Assembly (NCBI GenBank): GCA_937904375.1
Contig: CALDIG010000207.1
Coordinates: 1-41,590 of the forward strand
Source: an uncultured Prevotellaceae bacterium
GTDB taxonomy: Bacteria > Bacteroidota > Bacteroidia > Bacteroidales > Muribaculaceae
Length of the DNA: 41,590 nt
Direction: 5' to 3'
This document shows, piece by piece, positions 39,791 to 41,590 of the stretch. How positions within the stretch are numbered: position 1 is the first letter of the stretch; every line of letters begins with the position of its first letter. Position numbers and translations under genes: made by a program. The notes beneath the pieces are model-generated. The model did no database searches. It had not been told where the DNA came from and saw only the letters and a program-made list of their open reading frames with translations.

Positions 39791-41509
39791 TTAATCTGGA
39801 CCTAACAAGTCTTCAGTGTCGGGTTTATGAATGCCATTAGGTTGCGAACTTTCATGTGCATCTCCTCTGCCGCTGCCGTTATTTTCTCTGACTCTGTGAT
39901 GATGGTGGTCTCTTGAAGTACCAAAATCGCCACCACCATCTTCGGCTCTATTTCCTATTCTGGGAGTTGGCTCTTCTTCAGATTGACTGGGATGACTGTT
40001 GATTTTAGAACTTAGTTCATTATTAATTCTAACTAAGTCGATGATATTGCTCTTAGGGTCAAGGTTCTTCAAAACAACCTTGGCACTATCAAGATTCTGA
40101 GAGATAAGCTCGGGTGTCTTGAGCAAATATCCATTGATGGACTGGTTGTTCTGGCTATGCTTTCTGAGCTCCTCGGTGACCTTCAAAATTTTATTGACAT
40201 CGCCATTCTTGATTGCCTTGGCAAAATCTTTGTATTTCTCTGACTTGAGGCTGTCGATAACCCACGTGTTATTCTTTTTCATGTACTTGATGTCGATATT
40301 CTGGTTGGCAAGCTCGGTAGAGTCTCTGTCTATAGCGACATGAGTTTGCTCCTCGGCAGTCTCGTTGTCGCTGTTTTGGTTGTTGTCTTTCATCAAGAAC
40401 CAGGTGACACCAGCCCCTATCGCCGCTCCCAGGAGCAAGGCGAGGATGGGCACCATCCACTTGAAGATTGCCGCGCGCCGCTGCGACTTGCCGCTAGGGT
40501 CGAGCAAGGGGTCATCGACGTTTACCACTACCTTGATGTCACCTTCCGAGAGCGTCTCCTTAGTGACATCGGCAGTGTAGGCACTTAGCTGGCTGGAGTA
40601 GTGCAATGGCACGCCTCCCACCGAGGCTCTTACCGTGCTGTCGTTGTAGCTGTAGCCATTGACCCTCACCTTCACGTTCATGCGTTGCTTGAACGGCAGG
40701 TCGTCGGGGGTGAGAATGGTGATGTTTGCGCCATCATAGCGCACATACTGGTTGTTAACGCCATTGATGGTGAGAGGTATCGTCAATGGTGCGTAGCCAG
40801 GCTTGTTGTAGATGATGTTTAGCGTCTTGCCGGTTTGCGTGGTGCTGTCGCACTTCACATTGTCGGGTTTTGTCACGCTATAGGTCTTGATGATGGGCGA
40901 GGTGAGCAACGCCACGCCTGGCACGGTGTTGTTGCACCAGAATTTGTTGATAAGGAACACTTCGCCATACTGGTCATATTCTGCCTGCTTAGGGAACTGG
41001 AAGATGTCGTAAAGCTCCTCGTTGGAGCCATACACGCGAAACGCCTGCTGGCTGCGGTTCTGCACCTGTGAGATGCGCGGTGGGGCGACGTTGGTGGTGG
41101 GCATTTGGCTGGCGATGAGGCATTGCTGCACCCCCTCGGCGGTGATATTGTCGGTGTCGAGGACATTGGTCTTGAGCAGGTTGAGCAGGTTGAAAATCGC
41201 CTTGCCGTTGATGAGCGACTCATATTGAGCACTTATCATCACAGTGATGGCGACATATCCCTGGCGCGCGTCACGCTCATAGCGCGTGAGGTAGGAGAAA
41301 TAGGTGCCGTTGCTGTCGCGGTGCACACGGTAGCCATATTTCGCCATGGGGAACAGCGTGCGGATGACACGCGGGTCGGTGATGGGGTTGAGCCACAGCT
41401 GCGTCGAGGAACCCATGGGGTTGAAAGGCTCGGGATACGTGAGCTTGTGTATCGTGTCGGCATTGAACTGTCCGTAGAAGTCGATTTTGAGATAGTTGTA
41501 GTTTGACAT
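39791..41509 (-). CDS. Membrane protein with N-terminal cytoplasmic domain, beta-domain and C-terminal extracytoplasmic part, unknown function
   Basis: The 572-residue protein is the first gene of the visible operon. The N-terminal about 210 residues form a soluble domain (YLKIDFYGQFNADTIHKLTY; RVHRDSNGTYFSYLTRYERD; ARQGYVAITVMISAQYESLI) I cannot assign; it vaguely recalls the substrate-sensing N-domains of GTPase-associated conflict systems. A PEGA-like beta region follows (about 215-335; GYAPLTIPLTINGVNNQYVR), then one membrane segment (about 350-372, WMVPILALLLGAAIGAGVTW). The remainder is helical and ends in a Ser/Gly/His-rich tail (DHHHHRVRENNGSGRGDAHE). The start at 41509 is directly preceded by a 14-bp tandem repeat that runs off the window, so further operon genes upstream cannot be excluded. 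Confidence 0.82.
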   Translation of the reverse strand: MSNYNYLKIDFYGQFNADTIHKLTYPEPFNPMGSSTQLWLNPITDPRVIRTLFPMAKYGYRVHRDSNGTYFSYLTRYERDARQGYVAITVMISAQYESLINGKAIFNLLNLLKTNVLDTDNITAEGVQQCLIASQMPTTNVAPPRISQVQNRSQQAFRVYGSNEELYDIFQFPKQAEYDQYGEVFLINKFWCNNTVPGVALLTSPIIKTYSVTKPDNVKCDSTTQTGKTLNIIYNKPGYAPLTIPLTINGVNNQYVRYDGANITILTPDDLPFKQRMNVKVRVNGYSYNDSTVRASVGGVPLHYSSQLSAYTADVTKETLSEGDIKVVVNVDDPLLDPSGKSQRRAAIFKWMVPILALLLGAAIGAGVTWFLMKDNNQNSDNETAEEQTHVAIDRDSTELANQNIDIKYMKKNNTWVIDSLKSEKYKDFAKAIKNGDVNKILKVTEELRKHSQNNQSINGYLLKTPELISQNLDSAKVVLKNLDPKSNIIDLVRINNELSSKINSHPSQSEEEPTPRIGNRAEDGGGDFGTSRDHHHHRVRENNGSGRGDAHESSQPNGIHKPDTEDLLGPD

Positions 41510-41590
41510 AGTTATCAGTTGTGAGTTATCAGTTGTGAGTTATCAGTTGTGAGTTATCAGTTGTGAGTTATCAGTTGTGAGTTATCAGTT
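41510..41590. repeat. 14-bp tandem repeat, at least 5.8 copies, cut by the window edge
   Basis: The unit AGTTATCAGTTGTG repeats without error from the base before the ATG of the 572-residue gene to the end of the window. It contains no dyad and is not CRISPR-like (no unique spacers). The position right in front of a start codon fits the wider habit of word repeats in 5' leaders here. Confidence 0.9.

Noticed and set aside
41510..41590. CRISPR array
   Set aside because: The units are 14 bp and directly adjacent, without spacers, and there are no cas genes.

Overview
The window looks like chromosomal DNA from a member of the Bacteroidales (Prevotellaceae/Muribaculaceae-like; the family cannot be fixed from this sequence). 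Reasons: many genes are preceded by the Bacteroidetes promoter -7 element TAnnTTTG rather than a sigma70 -10 box; there are Bacteroidetes-style lipoproteins, BACON-type and dockerin-type exported proteins, a secreted protein with a Bacteroidales C-terminal tail, and a 6S-like RNA in the expected form. No tRNA, rRNA, CRISPR array, transposase or integrase gene was recognised.

Layout. 0-5.4 kb is a decaying accessory region, mostly minus strand: a lipoprotein, a small gene split by a 67-bp insert, a secreted protein that has lost its start codon, a HepT/MntA toxin-antitoxin pair, a remnant with nonsense codons, a membrane transporter overlapping a SpoU RNA methyltransferase, and a truncated DUF1016-type gene. 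5.4-9.6 kb holds a 6S-like RNA, a lipoprotein, an MsbA-like ABC exporter and a 740-bp AT-rich gap where gene direction flips; this gap is a candidate replication origin. 9.6-13.3 kb is housekeeping: nadA, an exported glutathione peroxidase, a PhzF-family protein and an EamA-type permease. 13.4-14.3 kb is a secreted esterase with a dockerin-like tail.

14.5-25.1 kb is a type I restriction-modification island with guests: hsdM, a Fic AMP-transferase with its own promoter and operator-like repeats, hsdS, then an unrecognised membrane/coiled-coil protein, an Abi-alpha (DUF4393) protein and a DUF4268 nuclease-like protein, and finally hsdR. The interior (about 17.5-21.4 kb) is clearly more AT-rich than hsdM and hsdR, suggesting exchange of the variable middle. 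After it come a 5'-truncated esterase, leuS, an acyltransferase and an rdgB-type ITPase.

30.7-32.3 kb is a single AAA+ ATPase (DUF4143 type) gene inside near-identical direct repeats of 42/51 bp, with three copies of the palindrome GCGTAAATACGC, two of which bracket its promoter. An LTA-synthase-like sulfatase-fold membrane enzyme follows. 34.6-41.5 kb is a six-gene minus-strand operon of single-span membrane proteins (zinc ribbons, BACON-like domains, exported CxxCxGxG clusters, DUF2135-like domain). I know of no described function for it as a unit; with the guests inside the restriction island it is the most likely home of an undescribed system. It probably continues beyond the right edge.

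The intergenic DNA is unusual: several unrelated families of word-like short repeats recur, one of them directly upstream of four start codons, and a 123-bp element occurs twice in inverted orientation at about 97% identity, with a third degenerate copy.
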